Shown piece by piece: positions 44,974 to 54,800 of a DNA stretch of 64,000 nucleotides. Where the stretch lies: NCBI RefSeq assembly GCF_020071995.1, contig NZ_JABWTK010000008.1, positions 62,001 to 126,000 of the forward strand. Direction: 5' to 3'. Numbering within the stretch: position 1 is the stretch's first letter; each line of letters begins with the position of its first letter. The notes below the pieces were generated by a model. That model made no database searches and was not told where the DNA came from. It worked only from the letters and a program-made list of their open reading frames with translations. Made by a program: the position numbers and the translations under genes. The DNA is from Planococcus chinensis. GTDB lineage: Bacteria; Bacillota; Bacilli; Bacillales_A; Planococcaceae.

Positions 44974-46296
44974 TCATTTGCTTTCCACCTGTTTTTTATA
45001 ACTTAGATCATGTTTCACCAAATCATGCAAAGTTTCACGTTCCACGACCAATTGATGATCCCCGTTTTCAACAAAAACCACAGCTGGACGGGCAATGCGG
45101 TTGTAATTGCTCGCCATCGAATAACCGTATGCGCCGGTACAGAAGACGCTTAGAATATCACCGGCTTCCGCTGCTGGCAAATCAGCTTGCTCAATCAGTT
45201 TATCTCCGGATTCGCAGCATTTCCCTGCGATGGTGTATTGCTCTGTTGCTGCTTCGTTTGCCTTGTTGGCAATCAGTGAACTGTATTTTGCTCCGTAAAG
45301 CGCAGGACGGATATTATCAGACATCCCGCCATCCACTGCCGCATATTTGCGCGTTCCTGGCACTTCTTTCATCGAGCCGATCGTATACAAAGTAGTGCCG
45401 GCATCGCCGACAAGCGAGCGTCCGGGTTCAATCCAGATTTCCGGAACCGGGTAACCGGCTGCAGCCGATGTCTCTTTAACTGCCTGAATCATTTCTTTGA
45501 CGTATACAGCAGGTTCAAGCGGTTCATCTTCTTCCGTATAACGGATGCCGAAACCTCCACCTAAATTCAAAACAGGGCAAGAAAAATCAAATTCACTTTG
45601 CCAAGCGCTCATTTTGCCGACCAATTTTTCGGCGGCCAAGCGGAATGCAGCCGTATCAAAGATCTGGGAGCCGATATGGCAGTGAAGCCCCAGAAGATTT
45701 AAAAATTCGTGCTGATATGTTTCCAAGAAAGCACGGTCCGCCTGTCCGTTAATCAAATCAAAACCGAATTTCGAATCTTCCTGGCCTGTGGTAATGTAAT
45801 CATGGGTATGGGCTTCAATGCCTGGCGTAACACGCAGCAAAACGTTCATCGGTTTTTTCAATTGTTCCGAAAGAGTTTTCAGCAATTCAATTTCATGGAA
45901 ATTATCGACGACGATGCAGCCGATTTCTTCTTCAAAAGCCATGCGGAGCTCTGCTTCGCTTTTGTTGTTGCCATGAAAATGGATTTTTTCTTTTGGAAAT
46001 CCGGACTGGATCGCAGTATACAATTCACCTGCAGAAACCACATCCAGCGACAAGTTTTCTTCTGCAGCCACTTGATAAATGGCGATGCTTGAAAATGCTT
46101 TGCTGGCATAAGCCACTTGATAAGCAATGCTTTCTTCTTCAAAAGTTTTCTGGAATGCTTTTGCCCGTTCCCGGAATAATTGTATATCGTATACATAAAG
46201 CGGAGTGCCGTATTCTTTGGCCAGTTCAACCGAATCCGTTCCGCCAATTGTCAAATGCCCTTGTTCATTGATAGTTTGAGTGCCGTATAAATGCAT
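44974..46296 (-). CDS. lysA: Diaminopimelate decarboxylase
   Basis: PLP enzyme that makes lysine from meso-diaminopimelate, the last step of the pathway. The 440-residue protein has the PLP lysine in AYASKAFSS (about 61-69), the phosphate-binding NLGGGFGIRYTEED region (about 239-252), EPGRSLV near 284-290 and the second active-site cysteine in GKCCESGDK near 349-357. AGGAGGG precedes the ATG. In spore-formers the spoVA cluster lies directly beyond it; here a repeat-bearing gap does. Confidence 0.97.
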   Translation of the reverse strand: MHLYGTQTINEQGHLTIGGTDSVELAKEYGTPLYVYDIQLFRERAKAFQKTFEEESIAYQVAYASKAFSSIAIYQVAAEENLSLDVVSAGELYTAIQSGFPKEKIHFHGNNKSEAELRMAFEEEIGCIVVDNFHEIELLKTLSEQLKKPMNVLLRVTPGIEAHTHDYITTGQEDSKFGFDLINGQADRAFLETYQHEFLNLLGLHCHIGSQIFDTAAFRLAAEKLVGKMSAWQSEFDFSCPVLNLGGGFGIRYTEEDEPLEPAVYVKEMIQAVKETSAAAGYPVPEIWIEPGRSLVGDAGTTLYTIGSMKEVPGTRKYAAVDGGMSDNIRPALYGAKYSSLIANKANEAATEQYTIAGKCCESGDKLIEQADLPAAEAGDILSVFCTGAYGYSMASNYNRIARPAVVFVENGDHQLVVERETLHDLVKHDLSYKKQVESK

Positions 46297-46680
46297 GCTA
46301 TCCCTCCTGGTATATGCGAACTGAAAGTCTCATTATATAAGTTAAACTAATAATCTCTGTATGTCGATATTCCGCAAAACAGCTCCGCTGAAAACATATG
46401 CTCCTGTTTCTGTCCCTGCATCGCTGCGCTAGCTTCGGGACATGAAAAACCGTTGCATCGCTTTGCTAGCTTCGAAACATGAAAGAGCGTTGCATCGCTG
46501 CGCTAGCTTCGTCGCAAACGAGCTGTGCAAGTTACCTTTGCACAACTCGCTTCCTGCGGGAATAGAGGGCCAGGTGAGACCCCGCAGGGAGTGCAGCGAC
46601 TGAGGAGGCTCACGGTTCTCCCGCGGAAAGCGTCCGCCTGGAGCGATTTCATCAACATCTAATTTATTGATTCAACTTAT
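46297..46680. repeat. Gene-free gap with a tandem repeat and a GC-rich Bacillales-type element
   Basis: No ORF in this roughly 420-base lysA-pdp gap is credible. Three tandem copies of a 37-base unit containing GCATCGCTGCGCTAGCTTCG start at 46418, 46455 and 46492. They are followed (about 46506-46650) by GCAAACGAGCTGTGCAAG/CTTTGCACAACTCGC, an inverted repeat, and by a GC-rich element with CTTCCTGCGGG, CCCCGCAGGGAG and CCGCGGAAAGCGTCCGCC. The latter resembles elements common between Bacillales genes. Confidence 0.7.
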
Positions 46681-46683
46681 ATA

Positions 46684-46720
46684 CAAAAAAACTTGCTGAG
46701 AATAATCTCAGCAAGGCTTT
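46684..46720 (-). terminator. Terminator of deoB-pdp
   Basis: CTTGCTGAGA and TCTCAGCAAG pair around ATAA, with seven U following on the minus strand. It touches the pdp stop at 46721. Confidence 0.88.
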
Positions 46721-48025
46721 TTAATCGGTAATCAGCGCAGAAATCAGCTGTACTTTATCAACCGGTTCGCTTGAATATTCTATACTATTATATAACATCT
46801 TCATGCATTCTGCGAGCTCTTCAGTATTCGAATAGATGGTCGCGATCGATTCGCCTTTTTCGACGCGGTCGCCGACTTTCTTGTTCAAGACGATGCCGAC
46901 AGCCAAATCGATTTCCGATTCTTTTGTAGCCCGTCCTGCTCCCAGCACCATTGCAGCAGTACCGATTTCATCCGCTTCCATGAATGAAATATAGCCGTCC
47001 TGCTCAGAAGGTACTTCCGTTACAAATTTTGCCTGCGGCAACAGGTTTACATCATCCACTACGGCAGGGTTGCCGCCTTGAGCTTCAATAAACTGCTTCA
47101 TCACTTCGAGCGCTTTGCCGTTGGCGATCACTTCTTCCAGCATGGCACGCGCTTCTTCCAATGTTTCCGCTTTGCCGCCGACGACAACCATCTGGCTTCC
47201 AAGAACCAGGCATAGCTCGGTCAAGTCTTCCGGCCCTTTGCCTTGCAATGTTTCAATAGCTTCTTTTACTTCCAACGCGTTGCCGATGGCAAAACCAAGC
47301 GGCTGGCTCATATCGGAAATGATGGCCATTGTTTTGCGGCCGGTCGAGTTTCCGATGCCAACCATAGCATGTGCCAATTCTCTCGCGTCTTCTTCTGTCT
47401 TCATGAATGCGCCTTCGCCTGTTTTTACATCGAGTACAATGGCGTCTGCTCCGGCTGCGATTTTTTTGCTCATGATTGAACTTGCAATCAGCGGGATGCT
47501 GTTTACTGTCGCTGTTACATCACGCAACGCGTATAGTTTCTTGTCAGCCGGCGTCAAATTGCCGCTTTGGCCGACAACCGCCAATTTGATGTCGTTGACT
47601 TGCTTAATAAATTCTTCAGAAGTGATTTCTACGTGGAAGCCTTCAATAGCTTCCAGTTTATCAATCGTTCCGCCAGTATGCCCCAGTCCGCGCCCGCTCA
47701 TTTTGGCAACGGGTACGCCGCAGGCGGCCACAAGCGGCCCAAGAACCAATGTAGTCGTATCGCCGACGCCGCCAGTAGAATGCTTATCCACTTTGATGCC
47801 GTCAATTGCCGACAAATCGATTTGGTCTCCTGAATTCGCCATGGCGATCGTCAAGTCGGCACGTTCCCGTTCCGACATGTTTTTGAAGTAAACCGCCATC
47901 AAAAATGCACTCATTTGATAATCAGCGATTTCGCCTTTTGTGTAGCCTGTAACGATAAATTGAATCTCTTCAGTTGAAAGTTCAAAACCGTCTCTTTTCT
48001 TTTCAATCAAGTCGACCATTCTCAT
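46721..48025 (-). CDS. pdp: Pyrimidine-nucleoside phosphorylase
   Basis: Splits pyrimidine nucleosides with phosphate into base and (deoxy)ribose 1-phosphate. The 434-residue protein carries the family signature [18 protein letters not shown] (about 110-127), [12 protein letters not shown] (about 82-93) and [20 protein letters not shown] (about 190-209). Together with deoB, 18 bases upstream, it channels the sugar phosphate to central metabolism. In B. subtilis this place holds pupG; sigF, spoIIAB and spoIIAA, expected nearby, are missing. Confidence 0.97.
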   Translation of the reverse strand: MRMVDLIEKKRDGFELSTEEIQFIVTGYTKGEIADYQMSAFLMAVYFKNMSERERADLTIAMANSGDQIDLSAIDGIKVDKHSTGGVGDTTTLVLGPLVAACGVPVAKMSGRGLGHTGGTIDKLEAIEGFHVEITSEEFIKQVNDIKLAVVGQSGNLTPADKKLYALRDVTATVNSIPLIASSIMSKKIAAGADAIVLDVKTGEGAFMKTEEDARELAHAMVGIGNSTGRKTMAIISDMSQPLGFAIGNALEVKEAIETLQGKGPEDLTELCLVLGSQMVVVGGKAETLEEARAMLEEVIANGKALEVMKQFIEAQGGNPAVVDDVNLLPQAKFVTEVPSEQDGYISFMEADEIGTAAMVLGAGRATKESEIDLAVGIVLNKKVGDRVEKGESIATIYSNTEELAECMKMLYNSIEYSSEPVDKVQLISALITD

Positions 48026-48042
48026 GGAATACTACCGCCTTT

Positions 48043-49227
48043 TTAGTTTAATTTAGTCAAAATGCTGTTGCCGAATTTCGGCATTGGAGCAGAGAAATTA
48101 TCAGCAATTGTCGCACCGATGTCTGCAAATGTTTTGCCAAGCGCCAGTTCCTGTCCTCCGTTGAAACGAGGGGAGAAAGCAAGTAAAGGCACGTATTCAC
48201 GTGTATGGTCAGTTCCCGGGAAAGTCGGGTCGTTGCCATGGTCCGCTGTGATAATCAATAAATCGTCTTCCGTCAAACGGTCCAATACTTCCGGCAATCT
48301 GCGGTCAAATGCTTCAAGCGCTTCCGCGTAGCCTTTAGGATCTCTGCGGTGGCCATAAAGTGCATCGAAATCGACCAAGTTCAGGAAGCTCAAGCCGTTA
48401 AAGTCTTCTCCTGCCACTTGGACCAGTTTATCCATGCCGTCCATATTATCTTTCGTGCGAAGCGCTTTTGTAACCCCTTCGCCGTTGTAGATGTCATTGA
48501 TTTTCCCAATGGCAATTACGTCTTTATTAATATCTTTCAATTCGTTCATCACAGTACGGTCAAACGGTTTCAATGCATAGTCGTGGCGATTTGATGTCCG
48601 TTTGAATGCACCTTCTTCACCCAAGAAAGGACGTGCAATGACCCGGCCTACAAGAAATTCCGGAGACAGCGTCAATTCGCGTGCAATTTCACAGATTTTA
48701 TACAGCTCTTCCAAAGGCACAATTTCTTCATGCGCAGCAATCTGCAAGACCGGATCGGCAGACGTATAAACAATGATTGCGCCTGTTTCCATATGTTCTT
48801 TGCCAAGTTCATCTAAAATTTCTGTGCCGCTTGCCGGTTTGTTGCCGATCACTTTGCGGCCTGTGCGTTCTTCAAGCTGCTGGATCAGCTCCTGCGGGAA
48901 CCCTTCCGGATAAACCTTAAACGGCGTGTCAATGTTAAGGCCCATGATTTCCCAGTGGCCGGTCATCGTATCTTTGCCAACAGACGCTTCCTGCAATTTT
49001 CCGTAGTAAGCTGCTGGCTGCTCGGCCGGAGTAAGCCCTTTCACAGGAACGATGTTGGCAAGGCCCAGTCTTTCCATATTCGGCATATTAAGTCCGCCGA
49101 CTGCTTCTGCAATGTGCCCGATTGTATCAGACCCTGTATCACCAAATGCTGCAGCATCCGGTGCTTCACCGATGCCGACTGAATCCAAAACGATTAAATG
49201 TATGCGGTTAAAAGTTTTATTTGACAT
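48043..49227 (-). CDS. deoB: Phosphopentomutase
   Basis: Interconverts (deoxy)ribose 1-phosphate and 5-phosphate. The 394-residue protein has the metal ligands in [13 protein letters not shown] (about 13-25), the phosphorylated threonine in [13 protein letters not shown] (about 88-100) and the C-terminal TADHGNDPT...HTREYVPLL metal site. Same operon as pdp and transcribed first. xerD precedes it by 75 bases. Confidence 0.97.
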   Translation of the reverse strand: MSNKTFNRIHLIVLDSVGIGEAPDAAAFGDTGSDTIGHIAEAVGGLNMPNMERLGLANIVPVKGLTPAEQPAAYYGKLQEASVGKDTMTGHWEIMGLNIDTPFKVYPEGFPQELIQQLEERTGRKVIGNKPASGTEILDELGKEHMETGAIIVYTSADPVLQIAAHEEIVPLEELYKICEIARELTLSPEFLVGRVIARPFLGEEGAFKRTSNRHDYALKPFDRTVMNELKDINKDVIAIGKINDIYNGEGVTKALRTKDNMDGMDKLVQVAGEDFNGLSFLNLVDFDALYGHRRDPKGYAEALEAFDRRLPEVLDRLTEDDLLIITADHGNDPTFPGTDHTREYVPLLAFSPRFNGGQELALGKTFADIGATIADNFSAPMPKFGNSILTKLN

Positions 49228-49301
49228 GTTATTTCCTCCTTATTTACCATCCTATAGTAACACAAAAGTACTCATTGTCAGAAGTCAGACCTCATATTTA
49301 A

Positions 49302-50204
49302 TTACGCTCGTGGATGAAATTGTGAATAAACGTCCTTTAGTCTTGTTTTGCTGACATGAGTGTAAATTTGAGTGGTGGAAATATCGGCGTGGCCCAGCAT
49401 TTCCTGGACAGCCCGCAAATCGGCTCCATTTTCAATCAAATGGGTCGCAAACGAATGACGCAATGTGTGCGGCGTCAGCTCTCTTTGGATGCCGGCTTTT
49501 TGGGCATGCTGTTTGAGCAGCTTCCAAAATCCTTGGCGCGTCAGCCGTTTCCCCCGCTGATTGATAAAAAGGGAATCCGTTTTGGTTTCCGGTTTTGCCA
49601 GTTCCCCTCTGGCATTTTCCAAATACATTCGACAAGCGGCAAGCGCTGTTTTTCCAAGTGGAATAATGCGTTCTTTTCCGCCTTTGCCGTAGCATTTAAC
49701 AAAGCCCATCGTCAAATTGACGTCTTCAATATTCAGGTTGATGCATTCACTGACCCGCATGCCGCTCGCATAGAGCAATTCCAGCATCGCCCGGTCTCTT
49801 AAGCCATTCGCTTTGTTTTCTGCCGGCGCCTGCATCAGCGCATCCACTTCTTCGATCGATAAGATGTTCGGCAGCTTTTTTTCCATCTGCGGCATCTCCA
49901 AATGGACGGTCGGGTCATTGTCTACTACTCTTTCCCGGATCAGGAATTGATGAAACGACCGGATCGAAGAGATATGCCGTGCGACAGTCCGGGGGGTTTT
50001 TGTAGTTTCTTTCAGATGGCGCAAATGATTCAATATATGTACCCGTTCTACTTTGCGCAATGAATCCAGCTGTTCCACTTCTTTTAAATACTGCAAATAA
50101 CTTTTCAAATCGCGTTCATAAGACGTCAAGGTATTCGGGGCAAGCTGCCGCTCTACCCGCAGAAAATGCAGATAGTCATCCAACGCATCTTTTGCATATT
50201 TCAT
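49302..50204 (-). CDS. xerD: Tyrosine recombinase XerD
   Basis: Resolves chromosome dimers at dif with XerC/CodV. The 300-residue protein has the full catalytic set: Arg150, Lys174, His246, Arg249, His272 and nucleophile Tyr281; the N-terminal SAM-like core-binding domain spans about 5-90. The length and the place beside fur match ripX/xerD of B. subtilis rather than a mobile-element integrase. Deposited in line with deoB and fur. Confidence 0.95.
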   Translation of the reverse strand: MKYAKDALDDYLHFLRVERQLAPNTLTSYERDLKSYLQYLKEVEQLDSLRKVERVHILNHLRHLKETTKTPRTVARHISSIRSFHQFLIRERVVDNDPTVHLEMPQMEKKLPNILSIEEVDALMQAPAENKANGLRDRAMLELLYASGMRVSECINLNIEDVNLTMGFVKCYGKGGKERIIPLGKTALAACRMYLENARGELAKPETKTDSLFINQRGKRLTRQGFWKLLKQHAQKAGIQRELTPHTLRHSFATHLIENGADLRAVQEMLGHADISTTQIYTHVSKTRLKDVYSQFHPRA

Positions 50205-50225
50205 CGTAATCCCTCCATTTTGAGA

Positions 50226-50272
50226 AAAAGAAAAGGAAGGCGACCTTTAGTTGGCCATCCTTCCTTTTCTCA
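50226..50272 (-). terminator. Terminator of fur
   Basis: GAAAAGGAAGG and CCTTCCTTTTC pair, with GACC/GGCC inside. It lies five bases after the fur stop, in the gap before xerD. Confidence 0.82.
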
Positions 50273-50276
50273 CCAA

Positions 50277-50738
50277 TCATTCCGTTGGATTTTGTGAGTT
50301 GCGGTCCTGGCAACGCCAGCAAATGCCATGAAAAGTAAGACGGTGGTCTTTAATTTGGAAATTCCATCGTTTTTCAACGACCGACTCCACATCTTCAAGC
50401 AAATCTTCCTGTATTTCGTCCACTGCTCCGCACTCTATGCATACTAAGTGATGATGGAAATGGGCTGCGCCTTCCTGGCGCAAATCATAGCGTGATACTC
50501 CATCACCAAAATTAATTTTATCGACTATTTTTAGCTCTGTTAATAACTCCAAGGTCCGATACACTGTGGCCAATCCAATTTCCGGTGCAATGTCTTTCAC
50601 CAACAGGTAAACGTCTTCAGCACTTAAATGGTCTTCTTCATGGTCTAACAAGATTCGGACAGTCGCTTCACGCTGTGGCGTCAATTTGTAACTTGCTGCA
50701 TGCAGTTGCTTTTTGATTCGGTCAATTCTGGTTTCCAT
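50277..50738 (-). CDS. fur: Ferric uptake regulator Fur
   Basis: Iron-responsive repressor. The 153-residue protein has an N-terminal winged helix (about 10-85, GLATVYRTLELL recognition region), the metal-binding HFHHHLVCIECG segment and structural zinc cysteines Cys100, Cys103, Cys140 and Cys143. Its position between xerD and nudF matches fur in B. subtilis. PerR and Zur share the fold; the HHH motif and locus favour Fur. Confidence 0.92.
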   Translation of the reverse strand: METRIDRIKKQLHAASYKLTPQREATVRILLDHEEDHLSAEDVYLLVKDIAPEIGLATVYRTLELLTELKIVDKINFGDGVSRYDLRQEGAAHFHHHLVCIECGAVDEIQEDLLEDVESVVEKRWNFQIKDHRLTFHGICWRCQDRNSQNPTE

Positions 50739-50841
50739 GCGACGCCCTCCCCCAAACTGACTTCATTATATCAAAAGTCGGTTCTCAATTACAAGATATA
50801 TAACCATTCTTTCTTTAGAATGATTATAAACTAGAAGGCGC

Positions 50842-51393
50842 TCAATTCTCAATTGCCAGCTTTTGCTTGGCCCATAGCACGGCAAATGCCGTTTTTGCAT
50901 CGTAAATCCGGTTGTCCTTCATCATCTGTTCTGCTTCTTCTATTGATACTTCCATAAGTTCGACAAATTCATCTTCATCCAGCACAGCGCCTGAAGTCGC
51001 TTTGCTTAAACCTTCTGTTGCGTAAAGATGAATGATTTCATCGGCAAATCCCGGCGAAGTCGAAAAAGATTGGATCAAGTCGAGTTTCTCGGCCGTATAA
51101 CCGGTTTCTTCTTCCAGTTCACGCAGTGCAGTGACTTCCGGGGCTTCCCCTTTTTCGATTTTGCCGGCAGGTATTTCTACGATGGTGCGTTCCAACGCTT
51201 TTCGGTACTGCTCCACCAGAATGATTTTATTGTCCGGTGTCAGCGCTACTAATGCAACCGCTCCGGGATGTTCCACCAATTCCCGTTTGGAAGTGTGGCC
51301 GTTTGGCAGGCTGACTTCGTCCACTTTCAAATTGATAATTTTGCCTTCGTAGATCCGGTTGGAGCTGATTGTCTTTTCTTCAAATTTTTTCAT
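50842..51393 (-). CDS. nudF: ADP-ribose pyrophosphatase
   Basis: Nudix hydrolase that cleaves ADP-ribose to AMP and ribose 5-phosphate. In 183 residues the Nudix box GEAPEVTALRELEEETGY (about 82-99) is complete with all metal-binding glutamates. It stands divergent from the aldo/keto reductase gene. spoIIM and yqkK, which lie between fur and nudF in B. subtilis, are absent. Confidence 0.95.
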   Translation of the reverse strand: MKKFEEKTISSNRIYEGKIINLKVDEVSLPNGHTSKRELVEHPGAVALVALTPDNKIILVEQYRKALERTIVEIPAGKIEKGEAPEVTALRELEEETGYTAEKLDLIQSFSTSPGFADEIIHLYATEGLSKATSGAVLDEDEFVELMEVSIEEAEQMMKDNRIYDAKTAFAVLWAKQKLAIEN

Positions 51394-51473
51394 CAGAATC
51401 CTCTTTTCGTTTGTGATTTCTCTACCGCAAAGTATACCATAAGAGAAACAACTTACTAAAATGAGGTGGAATG

Positions 51474-52376
51474 ATGAAGAAAGTTAATTTAGGCAACAGC
51501 AGCATCCAAGTAAGTGAAATCGGTTTCGGCTGCATGTCCTTGCCGCTTGATCAGCATGAGGCAGGTGCCATCATCGACGCAGCCGTTTCATCCGGCATCA
51601 ATTATTTTGATACAGCCGATTTGTACAATAAGGGCAAAAATGAAGAACTGGTCGGAGAGCTTTTAAAAAAACACCGGAACGATATCGTCATCGCGACGAA
51701 AGTCGGCAATCAGTGGAGCACGGATTCTGATGAAGTAAAATGGAATGCAACGAAAGCGTATATTACGGAACAAGTGCACAATAGCTTGAAGCGCCTGCAG
51801 ACCGATTACATCGACTTATACCAGTTGCACGGCGGCATGATCAGCGACAATGCCGAGGAAACGATTGACGCATTCGAGTCGCTCCAGAAAGAAGGGCTGA
51901 TCCGTGCCTACGGCATTTCGTCCATCCGCCCGAATGTCATCCGCCGTTTCTTAGAAAACAGCGATATTGTGTCCATCATGATGCAATACAGCCTGCTCGA
52001 CCGCCGTCCGGAGGAGTACTTGGAGGAAATCCATGCTGCCGGCCGCTCTGTCGTCACCCGCGGCAGTCTGGCAAAAGGGCTTTTGACTAACCAAGGTTTG
52101 GAGCGCGCCAATCAAACAGGCAGTTACATGGCTTACGGCGAAGGAGAGCTGACCCATACTGTGCAGCAACTGATGGATATCCATCCGAATCTTCATGCCT
52201 TGTCCTTGCACAGTGTGCTGCAGCAGCCGGCTGTCGCTTCTGTAGTAGCCGGTGCCAGTTCACCTTCACAAATTCAGGAAACGCTGAAGGCTTATGAAAC
52301 TGCTGTGTCCGTTGAACAAATTGAACAAGCCCGCAGCTTAACCAAACAAGGCCGGTACCAAGAGCACCGTGACTAA
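51474..52376 (+). CDS. yqkF: Aldo/keto reductase YqkF
   Basis: NADPH-dependent oxidoreductase of about 300 residues. The catalytic tetrad is present: Asp in YFDTADLYN, Tyr in the same motif, Lys in IVIATKVG and His in LYQLHGGM. The C-terminal SLHSVLQQPAVASVVAGASSPSQI-type NADPH-binding region (split) is also seen. The physiological substrate is unknown. GAGGTGG lies just ahead of two adjacent ATG codons; I use the second at 51474. Divergent from nudF, as in B. subtilis. Confidence 0.9.
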   Translation: MKKVNLGNSSIQVSEIGFGCMSLPLDQHEAGAIIDAAVSSGINYFDTADLYNKGKNEELVGELLKKHRNDIVIATKVGNQWSTDSDEVKWNATKAYITEQVHNSLKRLQTDYIDLYQLHGGMISDNAEETIDAFESLQKEGLIRAYGISSIRPNVIRRFLENSDIVSIMMQYSLLDRRPEEYLEEIHAAGRSVVTRGSLAKGLLTNQGLERANQTGSYMAYGEGELTHTVQQLMDIHPNLHALSLHSVLQQPAVASVVAGASSPSQIQETLKAYETAVSVEQIEQARSLTKQGRYQEHRD

Positions 52377-52379
52377 TTC

Positions 52380-52420
52380 ATACAGGGTGCCAGCATGTTC
52401 GCTGGCACCCTGTATTTTTG
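52380..52420. terminator. Bidirectional terminator after yqkF
   Basis: TACAGGGTGCCAGC pairs perfectly with GCTGGCACCCTGTA around ATGTTC, followed by T5. It serves yqkF on the plus strand and the convergent methyltransferase gene on the minus strand. Confidence 0.92.
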
Positions 52421-52422
52421 TT

Positions 52423-53094
52423 CTATAGCGCTGGCGTGCTCTGTTTATCATTTACACAGTTGATTGCCAGCAAAAATCCTTTATAATGCAATTCCACTTT
52501 GGTTACCGACAGCTCCGAATTTTTGATTACGCTTAATGTGTCCCGATTTAAATGGCAGCCGGCAAATGCTTTTTTCCAAAGCGGAGCCATGAAATCCGGA
52601 ACTTTCCCCATTACTTGCTGCGGCATTCGCACATGTTCCAGAAAAAGAATGCGCGCGCCTGGCTTGGCCACGCGCCGAATTTCCTGAAGTGCTTTATGGG
52701 GATCCGGAATGGTACAGAAAACCAAAGTCGCTACTACACTGTCAAAGGCGTTTTCATCGAAAGGCAGCTGCTCTGCTATAGCGGTATGAAGATGAATTGG
52801 TACCTTTGCCTTTTTAATCTGGCTCCGGGACCTCTTTCCTCTCTTTGGATCCGGTTCAATGGCATCTACTCTTAGAGCGTCAGTATAGTATGGAAAATTA
52901 GCGCCTGTACCGGAACCGATTTCCAACACATGACCATATGCCTTTTCACCAATCGCCGCTCTTAATTGAGGGATGTTTTTTTCTCCAGAGATTTTTTTGA
53001 TCGACCATTTATTCCCATAAATCCGTCTGTCATGTCCCCTTCCCCTTCCCCTTTCCTTCTTCTCACAGGCCACGGTGCCACTTTCTTCTGACAA
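52423..53094 (-). CDS. Class I SAM-dependent methyltransferase
   Basis: A protein of up to 223 residues with a UbiE-like methyltransferase core: VLEIGSGTGANFPYY (about 56-70, SAM motif I), DAIEPDP (motif II), ATLVFCTIPDPHKALQEIRRV (motif IV region, about 121-141) and KPGARILFLEHVRMP (about 143-157). The substrate is not known; similar proteins methylate lipids or small molecules. The start is uncertain: the TTG at 53094 has no clear ribosome-binding site and overlaps the promoter of the divergent gene, and a GTG seven codons later is an alternative. Confidence 0.75.
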   Translation of the reverse strand: MSEESGTVACEKKERGRGRGHDRRIYGNKWSIKKISGEKNIPQLRAAIGEKAYGHVLEIGSGTGANFPYYTDALRVDAIEPDPKRGKRSRSQIKKAKVPIHLHTAIAEQLPFDENAFDSVVATLVFCTIPDPHKALQEIRRVAKPGARILFLEHVRMPQQVMGKVPDFMAPLWKKAFAGCHLNRDTLSVIKNSELSVTKVELHYKGFLLAINCVNDKQSTPAL

Positions 53095-53115
53095 ATTGGA
53101 TGTATCCTTTATAAT
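53088..53115 (+). promoter_or_regulatory. Sigma-A promoter of the SNARE-associated protein gene
   Basis: CTGACA (53088-53093) and a perfect TATAAT (53110-53115) are 16 bases apart. The predicted start point is near 53122, about 40 bases ahead of the likely start codon. Confidence 0.7.
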
Positions 53116-53159
53116 AGAAAAAACTCAAACTTTAAAAATCAATGAAAGGATTGGGCAGC

Positions 53160-53699
53160 TTGGACATCTCACTTGAATTTATCATATTATTGCTGGCCAA
53201 CTTGGCCGCCGGTGCGCTTGGATTTATCCCAAGCTTCTTATTGACCGGTATGAATATAAGCAGTTTCGGTGTTGCCACCGGGACTGTGCTGTCGCTCGCT
53301 GGCGAAATCTTCGGCGCCATTCTCGGTTTTTATCTCTATCGGTTCGGTTTTTCAAAAGTGCAGCCTTCCTGGAAACAGTCCCGCTTTTGGAATTACATGC
53401 ATGAGCAACCGGCAGCAACCGTATTCTGGGGCATCCTGCTATTTCGATTACTTCCATTTGTCCCTTCCGGACTGATCACAGCAGGCGCGGCTTTGACACC
53501 GATCAACGGGCTGTTGTTTTTCATCGCCAGCAGCCTCGGAAAAATTCCGGCTGTCTTTCTTGAAGCAGCCATCGTCTACGGTATTATCGAAACGGTGCCC
53601 GCTGCTGTTCAGTACACCGTAGGGATTGCCGTCTGCCTGGCAGTGCTGTTCGTTTGGCTGCGTAAACGTAAAGTGACCGGAAACGGTTTAAGGCAGTGA
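53160..53699 (+). CDS. TVP38/TMEM64 (SNARE-associated) family membrane protein
   Basis: A protein of about 179 residues with five or six membrane segments and the DedA/VTT-like re-entrant pattern FRLLPFVPSGLITAGAALTPIN followed by SSLGKIPAVFLEA (split, residues about 92-135). Family members act in lipid or membrane homeostasis; the substrate is unknown. The TTG at 53160 is chosen because AAAGGA lies nine bases upstream; an ATG at 53142 lacks a ribosome-binding site. Its end overlaps the convergent trxB by 12 bases. Confidence 0.72.
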   Translation: MDISLEFIILLLANLAAGALGFIPSFLLTGMNISSFGVATGTVLSLAGEIFGAILGFYLYRFGFSKVQPSWKQSRFWNYMHEQPAATVFWGILLFRLLPFVPSGLITAGAALTPINGLLFFIASSLGKIPAVFLEAAIVYGIIETVPAAVQYTVGIAVCLAVLFVWLRKRKVTGNGLRQ

Positions 53700-54638
53700 C
53701 TGGCTCCAATCGACGATTTCCTGTCCTTCCAAAAACCGTTCCGCATCAAGCGCCGCCATACACCCTGTTCCGGCGGCAGTGACGGCTTGGCGGTATGTGC
53801 TGTCCTGTACATCTCCGCATGCGAGCACACCGGGGATATTCGTTTCGGTTGTCCCAGGGTTCACTTTGATGTAGCCAAGTGCATCTGTCTCGATTTGCCC
53901 ATCCAAAAAGCTTGAATTCGGCAAATGGCCGATTGCTATAAAGATGCCGTCTGCCTGAATGACTTCTTCTTCCGCGGTCTCGTTGTCCCGTACCTTCAAC
54001 CCCGACACTTTGTCGTCTTTCGTGACGACCCGCAAGGGAATCCGGTCAAGCGCCCAAGTGATTTTCGGATTTTGCCGCGCCCGTTCCTGCATAATTTTCG
54101 AAGCCCTCAATTCATTCCGCCGATGGACGACTACCACTTCAGAAGCAAACCGGGTAAGGAAACTCGCTTCTTCCATCGCCGAATCTCCTCCACCGACGAC
54201 AATAATTTTCTTGTTTCGAAAGAAAAAGCCATCGCATGTGGCACACGTGCTGACCCCTTTCCCCAAGTTTTCCGTTTCCCCGGGAATATCGAGCATCTTT
54301 GCACTGGCGCCCGTGGAAATGATGACGGCTTCAGCTGTCAGTTCATCGCCTTTTTGCAAAGTGATTTTAAACGGCTTTTTCTTTACATCGATTCCTGTGA
54401 CCCATCCGCGCCTAAATTGCGCACCAAACCGCTCTGCTTGCTTCCGCATATTATCCATCAATTCGGGTCCGAGTATGCCATCCGTATAACCCGGGTAATT
54501 TTCCACTTCGGTTGTCAGGATCAATTGCCCGCCCGGTTCTGCCCCTTCAATGACCAAGGGGTTCATATTGGCTCTCGCCAAATAAATGGCTGCTGTCAAC
54601 CCTGCCGGACCTGTTCCCAATATAACCACTTTCTCCAT
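53688..54638 (-). CDS. trxB: Thioredoxin reductase
   Basis: NADPH-dependent FAD enzyme that reduces thioredoxins. The 316-residue protein has FAD motifs GTGPAGLTAAIYLARA (8-23) and GVLACGDVQD near the end, NADPH motif VVGGGDSAMEEASFL (147-161), and the redox-active CATC at 132-135. AGGAGGTG precedes the ATG at 54638. Bacillales usually keep trxB near the hprK cluster, so this may be a second copy. It is divergent from the thioredoxin-like UGA-containing gene at 54801, a natural partner. Confidence 0.92.
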   Translation of the reverse strand: MEKVVILGTGPAGLTAAIYLARANMNPLVIEGAEPGGQLILTTEVENYPGYTDGILGPELMDNMRKQAERFGAQFRRGWVTGIDVKKKPFKITLQKGDELTAEAVIISTGASAKMLDIPGETENLGKGVSTCATCDGFFFRNKKIIVVGGGDSAMEEASFLTRFASEVVVVHRRNELRASKIMQERARQNPKITWALDRIPLRVVTKDDKVSGLKVRDNETAEEEVIQADGIFIAIGHLPNSSFLDGQIETDALGYIKVNPGTTETNIPGVLACGDVQDSTYRQAVTAAGTGCMAALDAERFLEGQEIVDWSQSLP

Positions 54639-54800
54639 TTGCCGCACCTCCTGAATTCGTGAAGCCTATATTGCCGTTCTCTATTGATCAAGCCTATTGT
54701 TTAGTAAATTCCCCTTCTTTTACCCAATAAACTGCTCTTAAGCATAGTTTAGGAAAAGTCGGGGAAAACATTTAATAACTTATTACTGGAGGTGCTTTGA

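Noticed and set aside
46418..46515. 37-base repeats as a CRISPR array
   Set aside because: The 37-base units are contiguous, with no spacers, and there are only three.
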